A stretch of 64,000 nt of DNA from Dyadobacter sp. CY323 (GTDB taxonomy: Bacteria; Bacteroidota; Bacteroidia; Cytophagales; Spirosomataceae), in assembly GCF_021390245.1 (NCBI RefSeq), contig NZ_JAJUXH010000013.1, forward strand, positions 179,026 to 243,025, given 5' to 3'. Below the pieces are notes generated by a model. That model searched no databases, was not told where the DNA came from, and saw only the letters and a program-made list of their open reading frames with translations. Made by a program: the position numbers and the translations under genes. Below are positions 26,431 through 36,107 of the stretch, one piece after another. Every line of letters begins with the position of its first letter. Positions within the stretch are counted from its first letter, which is position 1.

Positions 26431-27609
26431 ATGGCCGCATTTACTCCCGAAGCATTTAAAACAGAGCTTATTGCCATCCTGGATTATTGGGAAAAATATG
26501 CACCTGACCTTGAAAAAGGGGGTTTTTATGGACGGGTCAATTATGAAAACCAAGCTGATAAAGACTCGGCACGGTCCGTTGTTCTCACTGGACGAATTCT
26601 CTGGACATTTTCCCTGGCACACCGGTTATTTAAGGAAGCCAAATACCTGACCCTTGCCGACCGGGCTTACCAACAACTTGTTCGGTACTTTTTCGATGCA
26701 GAACATGGCGGGGTTTACTGGTCTGTGAAAGCGGATGGTTCTCCACTGGAAACTAAAAAACAGATTTATGGCAATGCATTTGCCATGTATGGGCTGAGCG
26801 AGTATTACCGTGTCACGCATTATCCGCCCGCGCTGGAAAAAGCAAAAGACCTTTTTAATCTCATTGAAAAACACGCATTTGACGCAGTTAATGGCGGTTA
26901 TCGCGAGGCATTTTCGCGGGACTGGTCGGCTACGGACGATTACATTTTAAGCAAACGCCCGTGGATCAAAAGCATGAACACGCATTTGCATTTGGTGGAA
27001 GCTTATACTAATCTGTATAGCGTCTGGCCGGACAAGAAATTGAAAAAGCAAACCGCCGATATGCTGGAAGCGATCATCAAGCGCATTGTCAATCCGGAAA
27101 CGGCGAGTATGCAATTGTTTTTTGATGAAACGTGGAAAGCCAAAGATCATATCGTTTCTTATGGGCACGACATCGAGGCTTCGTGGCTGTTATTTGAAAC
27201 GGCGGAGATACTTCATGACGAGAAGCTGATTGAGAAAATGAAGAAATTATCCATTAAAATGGCGACCGCCGCGAGCAAGGGATTAGGTAAAGATGGCGCG
27301 CTAAATTATGAATACGACCCGGAAACGAAACATCTGCAAACCGACCGCAGCTGGTGGGTCGGAGCTGAGCAGTTGGTCGGCTTTTACAATGCGTATCAAT
27401 TAACCAAAGACGAAAGCTTCCTTGCAAAGGCGCAGAAAAGCTGGGATTATGTCGTTAATGAGTTTATTGACAAAGAAAAAGGCGAATGGCACGGGACAGT
27501 CAAGGAAGATGGCACGCCCGTCAAAGGCGATAAGATCAATTTTTGGAAATGCCCGTATCACAATGCCCGCGCCTGCGCTGAAATGTGGCGGCGGGTGAGC
27601 AAAGCCTGA
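26431..27609 (+). CDS. cellobiose 2-epimerase-like (AGE family)
   Basis: A cytoplasmic (alpha/alpha)6-barrel epimerase or isomerase of the N-acylglucosamine-2-epimerase family, closest in look to cellobiose 2-epimerases, which convert the reducing glucose of cellobiose to mannose. The ATG at 26431 gives 392 residues, the family length; in-frame ATGs at 26344 and 26386 overlap the terminator region. The barrel helices carry the conserved GGFYGRVNYEN, YGNAFAMYGLSEY, SYGHDIEASWLLFE and RSWWVGAEQLVGFYNAY. The His in GHDIEASW and in the C-terminal KCPYHNARA fit the catalytic pair. Convergent with the cytochrome gene four bases away. Confidence 0.88.
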   Translation: MAAFTPEAFKTELIAILDYWEKYAPDLEKGGFYGRVNYENQADKDSARSVVLTGRILWTFSLAHRLFKEAKYLTLADRAYQQLVRYFFDAEHGGVYWSVKADGSPLETKKQIYGNAFAMYGLSEYYRVTHYPPALEKAKDLFNLIEKHAFDAVNGGYREAFSRDWSATDDYILSKRPWIKSMNTHLHLVEAYTNLYSVWPDKKLKKQTADMLEAIIKRIVNPETASMQLFFDETWKAKDHIVSYGHDIEASWLLFETAEILHDEKLIEKMKKLSIKMATAASKGLGKDGALNYEYDPETKHLQTDRSWWVGAEQLVGFYNAYQLTKDESFLAKAQKSWDYVVNEFIDKEKGEWHGTVKEDGTPVKGDKINFWKCPYHNARACAEMWRRVSKA

Positions 27610-27613
27610 GTTT

Positions 27614-29788
27614 TCAGTTCAGAAACATCTCATCCACAAGTAGCAACGCACGTTTTCCTTTGTTACCATGCCATTCCGGTATTTTCTCGACGGGCTTGGC
27701 AACGATTTTGATATAAGAAACACTTTGCGGCTTGAAATTTCCCACAACCGTTTTTAATGTAGGAGCATCCCCTTTTGAGGGCATCTGCGCCTTGAATTTT
27801 GTCAGCAATTTCAGGTTATCCATGCTATCACCTCCCCAAATTTCCACAAGCTCGGGAGGGAAAATACTGGTTGCCTCCTCAATCATATAATGCAGTCCAA
27901 GGGAAGAAATGGTGACCGGCTTTTTGAATTCCGCCATAAAAGCCATGTCATTGTTCCTGACGCCCGCCCAGTTGTTAGCCCAGGCGGGGTTGTTAGCACC
28001 GATAACACCCAATTTATGATTAAAAAACGTCTTAGCGCCTTCCGCCTGATGTACCCTGTTTAGCGGCATAATCAGATTGACGCTATCAGGTACAAACTTA
28101 CTTTTAAAGAAATCAAAAGTGGCCATTTCGCTACCATACCACCCTTTTTTGTATGCTTTGGCTTTGATCGTTTCACTTTGCGTCAGGACTTTTTTACCAT
28201 CGAAAAGTGGTGAGTCAATGCTATCCGGATCCGTTCCATCGGTTGTATAGCGAATGTCCACACCTTTTATCGGATGCCTCAGATCCAGCGCAAGCGACTC
28301 CGAGAAAATGGTCGAGCTGTTCTTAACCTGCGGCGGGTTCAGTTGTAACGGGTTTTTACCATCATCTTTAAAACCACCAATGATGTTGATGGTCCTGAAT
28401 TCCTTCTGCAATTTTTCCACATCAGCCGCAGTGAGTTTTGTATCCCAGACGGAGATGCTTTTCAGCGTCTTCAGATTCGGCAACAGACTTTTTAATTCGC
28501 TATAATTCAGCTTTGTACCCGACAATGTTATATTTTCAAGGTATTTTAATGCGGATAAGTCTTTCAAACCCACGCCCGTGACATTTGTGAAGTTGAGATC
28601 CAGCTTGCGAAGATTTTCAAATTGAGCAATGCTTTTGATATCGGCATCTTTGACAGGCATTTTGTTGAGATTCAATGAAATAACCTGCTTATTGATCTCA
28701 CTCAATTCATCAAGTTGTTTTACATCATATGCCGAACTGTTGTAAATATTTACTGCCAGGGCCGGCGATTCCCTGGCCAGCGGGAGGATCGTTCTATAAT
28801 CCGTGTTCAAATCCTTCACTGTTTCTTCATCCGCAGCTGCAAAATTGTATTCCTCCACCCGGTTCACCGGCTTCAAGTAAGCAGAAGCCAGGATCCTCAT
28901 TGAATCATTTTCAGGAAGATCTATCAATTTTTTCTCAAAATCTGCTTTTTGTTTCACCCATAAAGTGAGCAGGGAAATCTCTTGCAGCGTAAGCTGCGCT
29001 TTGCCAGTTGGCGGCATATGCTTTTTTTCCTCCATCGGTAAATGCACACGCTGCAGTAAAAGGCTCATTTCAGGATTTCCGGCAACAAGCAGTTTTCCCG
29101 ATTTACCACCTTTCAGTATAGCTTTCGGATCAGTCAGGATCAATTCGCCTTTCAGCTTTTCAGGATTATGGCAGCTGGTACATTTCTGTTCAAAAATCGG
29201 TTTGATCACGTTCGTATAGACAACGGCCTGGTCGAGCGGAACTGCGGCCATTTCACGCTGACTGGAAATCGGTTCCCATATGAAATTGCTTCCGTGCGTT
29301 AATGCAGCACCATAATGCCCCGTCATGACCAAAGCGACGACGGTCACAAATGCGCCGGTTTTGGCGATCGGAGCTTTATACCAATTTGTATTCCGGATCC
29401 AGTAAATGATTGAACCGATGAAAAAAATACCTGCACCCGTCCATTTGTGATAAGTTAGGATGATGCCCTCGTATCCTTCCTCCCGTGAAAGGAAAAGCCC
29501 CATTACGACGGTTGCAGCAGCAAAAAGCGTCCCGACCAAAAGCAGGTTTTGCAGAAAGTTTTTGTAAAATGAATTGGCGGCGTATTCCGGTTTGAACCTG
29601 AAAAATTCCAGTAACATCGCAATCAAAAGGATCACAATCGGAAAATGCAGGATCAGCGGATGCATGCGTCCGATGGTTTGCAACCACGGCGGGATCACAA
29701 GTTTACTTTCGAAAACCAGCAGAAATAAAATGACAATGTTGGAAGCTACCAGTAACTGTTCCGCAAAAATTCTAAATCTTAAATGCAT
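27614..29788 (-). CDS. membrane-anchored cytochrome with leucine-rich and chitobiase-like domains
   Basis: A 724-residue multi-domain protein. Residues about 1-160 hold four or five membrane segments (DUF2231-like, beginning RMHPLILHFPIVILLIAM). A Planctomycete-type cytochrome c domain follows with one heme site, CTSCH, near residue 203. Then come leucine-rich-repeat-like units (ISLNLNKMPVKD, KLDLNFTNVTG), a chitobiase/beta-hexosaminidase C-terminal-like fold (YTTDGTDPDSI) and a discoidin-like end. It is cotranscribed with the DUF1501 gene five bases upstream. The whole cluster resembles Planctomycete oxidative systems; its substrate is unknown. Confidence 0.85.
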   Translation of the reverse strand: MHLRFRIFAEQLLVASNIVILFLLVFESKLVIPPWLQTIGRMHPLILHFPIVILLIAMLLEFFRFKPEYAANSFYKNFLQNLLLVGTLFAAATVVMGLFLSREEGYEGIILTYHKWTGAGIFFIGSIIYWIRNTNWYKAPIAKTGAFVTVVALVMTGHYGAALTHGSNFIWEPISSQREMAAVPLDQAVVYTNVIKPIFEQKCTSCHNPEKLKGELILTDPKAILKGGKSGKLLVAGNPEMSLLLQRVHLPMEEKKHMPPTGKAQLTLQEISLLTLWVKQKADFEKKLIDLPENDSMRILASAYLKPVNRVEEYNFAAADEETVKDLNTDYRTILPLARESPALAVNIYNSSAYDVKQLDELSEINKQVISLNLNKMPVKDADIKSIAQFENLRKLDLNFTNVTGVGLKDLSALKYLENITLSGTKLNYSELKSLLPNLKTLKSISVWDTKLTAADVEKLQKEFRTINIIGGFKDDGKNPLQLNPPQVKNSSTIFSESLALDLRHPIKGVDIRYTTDGTDPDSIDSPLFDGKKVLTQSETIKAKAYKKGWYGSEMATFDFFKSKFVPDSVNLIMPLNRVHQAEGAKTFFNHKLGVIGANNPAWANNWAGVRNNDMAFMAEFKKPVTISSLGLHYMIEEATSIFPPELVEIWGGDSMDNLKLLTKFKAQMPSKGDAPTLKTVVGNFKPQSVSYIKIVAKPVEKIPEWHGNKGKRALLLVDEMFLN

Positions 29789-29793
29789 TTAAA

Positions 29794-31248
29794 CTAGCTT
29801 ATAATGTCATTCACAACTTTGCCGGAGACGTCTGTTAACCGGTACCTTCTTCCCAGATGTTTGAAAATCAGTTTTTCATGGTTGAGACCTAGTTGATGTA
29901 AAATAGTAGCCTGAAAATCATGTACATGCACCGGATTTTTTGCGATGTTGTATCCCAGTTCATCCGTTTCGCCATACACAATTCCGGGTTTGATACCGCC
30001 GCCTGCCATCCAGATCGTAAAACAGCGCGGGTGGTGATCGCGACCATAATTATCGGCTGTAAGTTTTCCCTGCGTATAACTTGTACGTCCAAATTCTCCG
30101 CCCCAGATCACAAGTGTTTCATCAAGTAACCCTCTCTGTTTCAAGTCGGTTACCAATGCGGCAGACGCCTGATCCACGTCCATTGCCTGCTTTGTGATCT
30201 CAAATGGCAGGTTACCATGCTGGTCCCAGCCCTGGTGATAAAGCTGAACGAACCGGACGCCATTTTCAGAAAGCTTCCGTGCGAGCAGGCAGTTAGCAGC
30301 ATATGTACCCGGAACGAGGCATTCAGGGCCATACAACTTAATGATATCGTCGGATTCTTTTGAAAGATCCATTACCTCCGGCACCGCAGTTTGCATGCGG
30401 TACGCCATCTCGTATTGTTTGATTTTTGCAGTTATTTCAGGATCTCCAAACTCCTGGTAAGAAAGCTCATTCAACTGAGAAAGATTGTCGAGCATATCCC
30501 GGCGGTCGTGACGATCCATTCCTTCCGGGTCACGCAGATACAGTACCGGATCTTCACCTTTGCTGAACTGCACCCCCTGATGAACTGAATCGAGGAAGCC
30601 ATTTGACCAGAGCTTGGAATAAACCCCCTGACCATTTCCTACTCCACGAGATAACAGGACAGTAAAATTCGGCAGGTTTTTATTTTCATTCCCCAAACCA
30701 TAACTCAGCCACGATCCCATACTCGGCCGGTTTCCCTGCTGCGAGCCCGTTTGTAAAAAGGTTAATGCCGGATCGTGATTGATGGCCTCGGTATACATGG
30801 ATTTCACAAAGCACAGATCATCCACAATTTTAGAAGTATAAGGCATCAGGTTACTAACCCAAGCCTGCGACTGCCCGTATTGTTTGAAATCCACAAATGA
30901 GCCTACCAGCGGAAAAGACGCCTGATTAGCCGTCATGCCCGTCAGACGCTGCGTGCCACGAACCGATGGCGGAATTTCCTGACCGAGCATCTCACGCAGT
31001 TTCGGCTTATAATCGAACAACTCCTGCTGGGAAGGTGCACCGTTTTGAAAAAGGTAGATTACCCTTTTCGCTTTCGGCGCAAAATGCGGAATTCCGGGTG
31101 CCAACCCTTCTTCTTCCATCCCCGCCCCATTCAACAAATCCGGCATCAGCAGGGAGCCGAGTGCCACACCGCCTATCCCCAAACTCATGGAAGACAAAAA
31201 GCGCCTTCTGTTGAAATTAAGTCCGTGTTCTAATATTTCCTTTTCCAT
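29794..31248 (-). CDS. DUF1501 protein (sulfatase-like fold)
   Basis: A 484-residue exported protein of DUF1501, whose fold is related to sulfatases and alkaline phosphatases. The N-terminus NRRRFLSSMSLGIGGVALG has a twin-arginine-like signal. Conserved patches: FLFQNGAPSQQELFDYKP-like opening (YLFQNGAPSQ), YHQGWDQHGNLP, IWGGEFGRTSYTQG and DHHPRCFTIWMAGGG, with Asp/His residues that would bind metal. It sits between the PSD1 gene and the cytochrome gene, the usual order of this cluster in other phyla. Whether it is a hydrolase in practice is unproven. Confidence 0.9.
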   Translation of the reverse strand: MEKEILEHGLNFNRRRFLSSMSLGIGGVALGSLLMPDLLNGAGMEEEGLAPGIPHFAPKAKRVIYLFQNGAPSQQELFDYKPKLREMLGQEIPPSVRGTQRLTGMTANQASFPLVGSFVDFKQYGQSQAWVSNLMPYTSKIVDDLCFVKSMYTEAINHDPALTFLQTGSQQGNRPSMGSWLSYGLGNENKNLPNFTVLLSRGVGNGQGVYSKLWSNGFLDSVHQGVQFSKGEDPVLYLRDPEGMDRHDRRDMLDNLSQLNELSYQEFGDPEITAKIKQYEMAYRMQTAVPEVMDLSKESDDIIKLYGPECLVPGTYAANCLLARKLSENGVRFVQLYHQGWDQHGNLPFEITKQAMDVDQASAALVTDLKQRGLLDETLVIWGGEFGRTSYTQGKLTADNYGRDHHPRCFTIWMAGGGIKPGIVYGETDELGYNIAKNPVHVHDFQATILHQLGLNHEKLIFKHLGRRYRLTDVSGKVVNDIIS

Positions 31249-31255
31249 GTTTTTT

Positions 31256-31386
31256 TAGCTGTTAGCTGTTAGCGATTAGCTTTTAGCTTTTAGTAATTAG
31301 CCTTTAACGATTGGCTTATTGATGATTTTGTTTCTAGCAATTTGCCTCTAGTTTTTTGGCTAAAAGCTAACGGCTAAAAGCTAATA
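31256..31386. repeat. TTAGC-rich inverted and tandem repeat in an operon gap
   Basis: Starts with two copies of the heptamer AGCTGTT (31257-31270), then degenerate TTAGC units (TTAGCTTTTAGCTTTTAG), then the inverse GCTAAAAGCTAA twice (31359-31370 and 31373-31384). Left and right parts can pair to a long hairpin around a T-rich loop. The same heptamer forms the perfect array at the right end of the window. It interrupts the PSD1 - DUF1501 operon and might attenuate it. Confidence 0.75.
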
Positions 31387-31391
31387 GCCAA

Positions 31392-33713
31392 TCAAGACTT
31401 CGTTATCGTTTCTTCCAAATTATAAATCGTCGAAATAACCCTTGCCAGTGCTGCTAATGCCTTTTTATCGACGTTTTTCATGAGTGGGTACTCTCCTATT
31501 GCGACCATTTTTTCTGCGGTTTGCGGCTTTATGGTTTTCAGCTGCTGTTCGTAATATTTGCTAAGTACTTCCAGTTCTTTTTCGCTTGGCGTGCGACAAA
31601 CGATAAGCCGGAAGGCTTTAATGAGCTTTTCCTTGCTTTCTGTTTTTTCCTGCAAAAGCTTCGTCGCCAAAACGCGCGATGCTTCCAAAACCGCCGGGTC
31701 GTTCATCATGACCAATGCCTGCAAAGGTGTATTGGTTTTCAATCTCTTTACTTCGCATAAATCCCGGTTGCTTGCGTCGAAAATACTCATGGTCGGAGGA
31801 GGCACGGTGCGTTTGATCAATGTATACATTCCTCTGCGATACAAACTTGCACCATGGTCCTGATTGTAAACGGAGAGCAAACCGCGGCCGGAAGTAGCAC
31901 CTTCCCAAAGTCCCGCAGGCTGATACGGTTTCACACTCGGCCCGCCGATCGTTTTGTTGAGAAGTCCGCTGCTGGCCAGTACCAGGTCTTTGATAAACTC
32001 GGCATGAATGCGGTAACGCGGGCCGCGAGCCAGCAAAACATTATCGGGATCAACTGCCAGCTTTTCCTTCGTCACCACTGCGGACTGCCGGTACGTTGCC
32101 GACATCACCATCTGTTTAACCAACCTTTTCACATCCCAGTTATGCTCCATGAAATCAACGGCTAGCCAGTCGAGCAGCTTAGGATTAGAGGGCAATTCTC
32201 CCTGCATTCCAAAATCACCTGAAGTTTTTACAATGCCTTTTCCGAAAAATTCCTGCCATAAGATATTCACATAAACTCTGGAAGTCAATGGATTGCGTTT
32301 ATCAAAAAGCCATTTGGACAAGCCTAACCTATTTTTAGGGAGGTTTTTATCAAAAGGTAAAATAGAAGACGGAGTACCAGGCTGCACTTCATCGCCCGGC
32401 GCATCGTAAACGCCTCTTTTCAGAATGTAAGTCTTGCGAAGTGTATCCAGATCGCCCATTACCGAAACGATGAGCCGGTTGGTATCGGGCTTGTTTACAA
32501 ACGTCAGGATTTTCTCAACATCCTCGTTGCTGATCTCCATTAAAGGTTTTTTGGCATATGTTTCCGGCCCCCCGATCACCGATTCGATACCGACTTCCTC
32601 GACATTATTGAAGAAGGCAAACATCTGGTAATATTCTTTTTGGGAGAATGGATCGTATTTATGATCGTGGCAATGCGCACATTCGAGGGTAACTCCGAGT
32701 AAACCTTTGCCAAACAAATCGTTGCGATCTGTTACATACATAATGCGGTATTCTTCGGGAATTACGCCGCCTTCCTCGGTGATCTTGTGATTTCGGTTAA
32801 AACCCGTTGCCAGCAATTGTTCTTTGGTTGAATTTGGCATCAAATCACCAGCCAGCTGCCAGGTTACAAAATCATTATAATGCATGTTTTTGTTAAATGC
32901 ATGAATGACCCAATCCCGCCACGGCCACTGCGTCCGGTAACCGTCATCCTGATATCCGTGGGAATCTGCGTATCGGGCCAGGTCAAGCCAGTGAATGGCC
33001 ATTTTTTCACCATAAGAAGGATTTTTAAGCAGCTGATCGACCATTTTTTCATAGGCATTCGCACTTTTGTCTGCTATGAACTCGTCCATCATTTTCAAAG
33101 TTGGCGGCAAACCGTTCAGGTCCAGGCTCAAACGTTTCAGCAATCGCTCTTTATCTGCTTCCCCGTTTGGTTCCAAGCCTTTTTGCTCCTGTTTTTCCAG
33201 GACAAAATGATCAATTTCATTTTTGGGCCAATCCTCACGATCAACTTCGGGAACGGCTGGTTTTTTCGGCGCAACAAATGCCCAGTGTTTTTCATATTTC
33301 GCACCTTGCTTAATCCATTTTTCAATGAGATCAACTTCACGCTGTGAAAGTTTGAGATTGGACGCAGGCGGGGGCATTTTCAAGGCGGTATCTTCGGTAG
33401 TGATCCGAAGGTAAACCTGCGACAGCTCGGGCTTGCCTGCGATCAGCGCATGTGCCTTGGGATTTTCCTGCAATGCTTTAAATGCACTTTGCGGATCGTC
33501 GAGCCTCAGGCCCGCTTCCCGTTTATTTGCATCCGGACCGTGACAGGCCAGACATTTATCGGATAGAATGGGCCTGATGTCAAAGTTATAGCTTACCTGC
33601 TCGGGAAGTTTTTCCTCCGCCGCCTGACTCGATGTAGATGTGTTACAGGATTGAAATGTCAGTGCGGCACATGCAGAGAGCATGGTTAAAACCAATCTCG
33701 TCTTCAAATTCAT
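31392..33713 (-). CDS. PSD1 (DUF1549/DUF1553) Planctomycete cytochrome c protein
   Basis: A 773-residue lipoprotein-like protein: signal peptide with Cys at TFQSC, a cytochrome c domain with CLACHGPDAN (heme c, near residue 57), then DUF1549 (about 170-380, with WLDLARYADSHGYQDD and CAHCHDHKYDPF, a second heme-like CxxCH) and DUF1553 (about 465-715, with RVYVNILWQEFFGKGIVKTSGDFG and LFDASNRDL-like IFDASNRDLCEV). These proteins are abundant in Planctomycetes and scattered in Bacteroidota. It is the first gene of the cluster and its protein should be periplasmic. Function is unknown; redox-linked degradation of polysaccharide or sulfated glycans is often suggested. Confidence 0.9.
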   Translation of the reverse strand: MNLKTRLVLTMLSACAALTFQSCNTSTSSQAAEEKLPEQVSYNFDIRPILSDKCLACHGPDANKREAGLRLDDPQSAFKALQENPKAHALIAGKPELSQVYLRITTEDTALKMPPPASNLKLSQREVDLIEKWIKQGAKYEKHWAFVAPKKPAVPEVDREDWPKNEIDHFVLEKQEQKGLEPNGEADKERLLKRLSLDLNGLPPTLKMMDEFIADKSANAYEKMVDQLLKNPSYGEKMAIHWLDLARYADSHGYQDDGYRTQWPWRDWVIHAFNKNMHYNDFVTWQLAGDLMPNSTKEQLLATGFNRNHKITEEGGVIPEEYRIMYVTDRNDLFGKGLLGVTLECAHCHDHKYDPFSQKEYYQMFAFFNNVEEVGIESVIGGPETYAKKPLMEISNEDVEKILTFVNKPDTNRLIVSVMGDLDTLRKTYILKRGVYDAPGDEVQPGTPSSILPFDKNLPKNRLGLSKWLFDKRNPLTSRVYVNILWQEFFGKGIVKTSGDFGMQGELPSNPKLLDWLAVDFMEHNWDVKRLVKQMVMSATYRQSAVVTKEKLAVDPDNVLLARGPRYRIHAEFIKDLVLASSGLLNKTIGGPSVKPYQPAGLWEGATSGRGLLSVYNQDHGASLYRRGMYTLIKRTVPPPTMSIFDASNRDLCEVKRLKTNTPLQALVMMNDPAVLEASRVLATKLLQEKTESKEKLIKAFRLIVCRTPSEKELEVLSKYYEQQLKTIKPQTAEKMVAIGEYPLMKNVDKKALAALARVISTIYNLEETITKS

Positions 33714-33879
33714 AATTCTGGTTCAGTATCTGCTCCACTTTTTTGTTAATATAAATAAATAACTAAAAAAATGTACATTTTATTGGTTAACAAGATAGCA
33801 TTGTTTAAATAACTCAACCATCCTGTGCTATACTGCTCCAAGTCTGCGACTTTACCGAACTTTTTGATTTTCAAGTAAT

Positions 33880-33914
33880 TAACCCGGCTAATTATCTAAT
33901 AATCAGCCGGGTTA
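33880..33914. terminator. hairpin between PSD1 cluster and T9SS gene
   Basis: Ten-base-pair stem TAACCCGGCT / AGCCGGGTTA with a 15-base AT-rich loop, 45 bases downstream of the T9SS gene. Only a short T-poor tail follows on the minus strand, so termination may be weak. Confidence 0.45.
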
Positions 33915-33958
33915 TGCTACTCTTTGAATGAGTCAATGTTAAATTCAAATACAGGAAA

Positions 33959-35182
33959 TCACCTGCCGACAAGCACTTTCGCTGTTTTAGCGGAACCATC
34001 TACCATCATCATATTGATCACATAGATACTCCGCGGCAGCTGGCTCACGTCAATCCCCTGGTTGGCGAAAGACTTTCCGCGATAAACAGCATTGCCTTTC
34101 AGATCTGTCAAATTCACTTCCTTTACTTTATCGGGATCGTTCTGCGTTACAAACAAACGATCTGACGCAGGATTGGGGTAAAAAGCAATCTCCGGATTAC
34201 TGCCGATCTCCACCTTGCGGATCGCGCTGTAAGCATATGTTTCATCCAGGTCTACCATTTTAAGCCGATAAAAATTCAGTCCGGAAAAAGGTTTCGTGTC
34301 TGTGAATTCGTAGTTTGTCGCAACTGTTCCTGAAAGACTTGGATCTCCTGTCGCGGCCACCGTTCCGATCGAAACCCACGATTTCCCCTCTAAACTCCTT
34401 TCGATATCGAAATGGCTGGAATTAATTTCTGAACTGGTAATCCATTCGAGATGAGCCTGTTGTTCCTTGTTTTGCGCAGTAAAACGAACCAGCGTTACGG
34501 GTAATGTGCCATCCTGCAACGCCCCGAGCGAATACACGTTGAAATTGTCCGGGACAAGCGATGACGTGGTGGTAATCGATCCCGATGTTTTGTTGCTCGC
34601 TCCGCCAATAATGGATGTGGGGTCTACTATAGATGGAATTTTGATCCACCGAGTACCATTCCAGCCAACAATTGTCAGTTTTGAAATATCTTTTGTGCCC
34701 AGAAGTGTGTTCAAGTCGCTCCCTGAATTCCAGGTTAATGTGATTTTTGTCTGCTCGCTGCCATTAATGTCCCAGTATTCTTTTTTCGAGATCACTTGGA
34801 GTGCCGGTTCGAACAAACCTGAATTAAATGGCCCCTCGGCCGGGAGCACTCCATAGTTGCCTCCGATCGGATTATTGGTAATGGCTATGCCGGGATCAAC
34901 TCCAAAATAGGCGCCGGTCGTTTCCTGAGAAGCTGCAAACGGTCTGAGCGCCCCATTATCGCCAACCGGATAAACGAACGCCCCGGTGCCGGTTTTTTTA
35001 ACATAACCATCCACAAAGTTGCCGTCACCCAATACGCCTGAAATAACAGACGAACCGAAACTGACCATTCCGATTGGGAAATCTCTTTTGGTGGTAATAA
35101 GCGCATTCTGCTGGGCGAAACTCTCCCGGGCAACTGATAAAAAAGATAGAAATGCTAGTGTAGTAAAAGTAATTCTATTCAT
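33959..35182 (-). CDS. secreted protein with T9SS type A sorting domain, second copy of module
   Basis: A 407-residue secreted protein with signal peptide (SVARESFAQ cleavage region) and the same C-terminal arrangement as the protein at 10736-11848: LPVTLVRFTAQ, EINSSHFDIERSL, NFYRLKMVDLDETYAYS, then the sorting signal AFYPNPASDRLFV and GKSFANQGIDVSQLPRSIYVI. The N-terminal half (GAFVYPVGDNGALRPF, KEYWDINGSE) is the repeated module found in large Cytophagales surface proteins. No catalytic motif is seen; surface adhesion or structural use is possible. It precedes a weak hairpin and is followed by the PSD1 operon. Confidence 0.82.
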   Translation of the reverse strand: MNRITFTTLAFLSFLSVARESFAQQNALITTKRDFPIGMVSFGSSVISGVLGDGNFVDGYVKKTGTGAFVYPVGDNGALRPFAASQETTGAYFGVDPGIAITNNPIGGNYGVLPAEGPFNSGLFEPALQVISKKEYWDINGSEQTKITLTWNSGSDLNTLLGTKDISKLTIVGWNGTRWIKIPSIVDPTSIIGGASNKTSGSITTTSSLVPDNFNVYSLGALQDGTLPVTLVRFTAQNKEQQAHLEWITSSEINSSHFDIERSLEGKSWVSIGTVAATGDPSLSGTVATNYEFTDTKPFSGLNFYRLKMVDLDETYAYSAIRKVEIGSNPEIAFYPNPASDRLFVTQNDPDKVKEVNLTDLKGNAVYRGKSFANQGIDVSQLPRSIYVINMMMVDGSAKTAKVLVGR

Positions 35183-35486
35183 AGGATCGGCTACGTGTGA
35201 TAAAATGATAGATAAATGTACGTTTAGAATTAAATAGTACGCACAGATTACGAATAATTTCTATTCAAAAAAAGTAGCCGAGGCGTGGAAAGTGAATAAA
35301 TTCCGACAAAAGGCAATAATTAGCTAATAAAACGCCCTAAAACAGTCATTTTGACTAGAAGTAATTCGTAAAGATTAGAGACATTGTTTATGCACATGCT
35401 CACCCATGCTGCGGAATTCACGCCGCGGCTATGATCGAAGCTTCGAGTAGCTTATTTTGCGGGCTGAAAACCTGAACACGCAAGCC
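35183..35486. other. intergenic region, no gene recognised
   Basis: About 300 AT-rich bases between divergent genes. The only small structures are the inverted GCGG/CCGC arms around GAATTCAC near 35410-35428. Promoters for both flanking genes should lie here; TTATTTTG at 35453-35460 is a rough -7 candidate for the methyltransferase gene. Confidence 0.6.
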
Positions 35487-36104
35487 ATGGGATTGAGAAC
35501 TTACATCCGCGAAAATTTTATACTCGACATCAAGCCATACAAACCCAAGAATTTGAGGAAGCCGGAGCGAGTGCTCGACATTGTTTCGGCATGGAAAGGA
35601 TTGGAGATGATCATTGAAGACATTATAGAGCAATTCCACCTGCCGCGGAAACGCTGCATTGAGTTTGGGGTAGAATTTGGTTACTCCACTGTGGTTTTTT
35701 CCAACTATTTTGGATCAGTAACCGGCGTTGACACTTTTGAGGGGGACGAACATACCGTCAATAAAAACGAGCATTTCGAGGAAACCAGCAGGCGCCTTGT
35801 GGCATACCCGAATATTCGATTGGTTAAATCGGATTACAAAGATTGGATTGTGACGGATCAGCAGCGATACAATCTCGCGCATGTAGACATTGTGCACAAC
35901 TACAAAGAAACCTACGAATGTGGCCTTTGGGCGGCGCAACATAGTGACTGCACCATTTTTCACGATACGGAAAGCTTTCCAGCCGTGAGAGAAGCCGTAA
36001 AAGACATCGCAAAAGCGACCGGGCAGACGTTGTACAACTACCCTGAACATTACGGACTGGGGATATTGGTCGATACTAAATCACTACGGAAAAAAGCGCG
36101 TTGA
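35487..36104 (+). CDS. class I SAM-dependent methyltransferase
   Basis: A 205-residue soluble methyltransferase-like protein. The glycine-rich motif I is CIEFGVEFGYSTVVFSN and the acidic end of beta-2 is VTGVDTFEG; post-I motifs follow (RLVKSDYKDWI, IVHNYKETYECGLWAA). The CDS was begun at the ATG at 35487; an in-frame TTG at 35457 is possible but less likely. A cephalosporin-hydroxylase or macrocin-O-methyltransferase-like fold (HDTESFPAVREAVKD) is suggested by the tail. Substrate unknown. Confidence 0.75.
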   Translation: MGLRTYIRENFILDIKPYKPKNLRKPERVLDIVSAWKGLEMIIEDIIEQFHLPRKRCIEFGVEFGYSTVVFSNYFGSVTGVDTFEGDEHTVNKNEHFEETSRRLVAYPNIRLVKSDYKDWIVTDQQRYNLAHVDIVHNYKETYECGLWAAQHSDCTIFHDTESFPAVREAVKDIAKATGQTLYNYPEHYGLGILVDTKSLRKKAR

Positions 36105-36107
36105 TTT

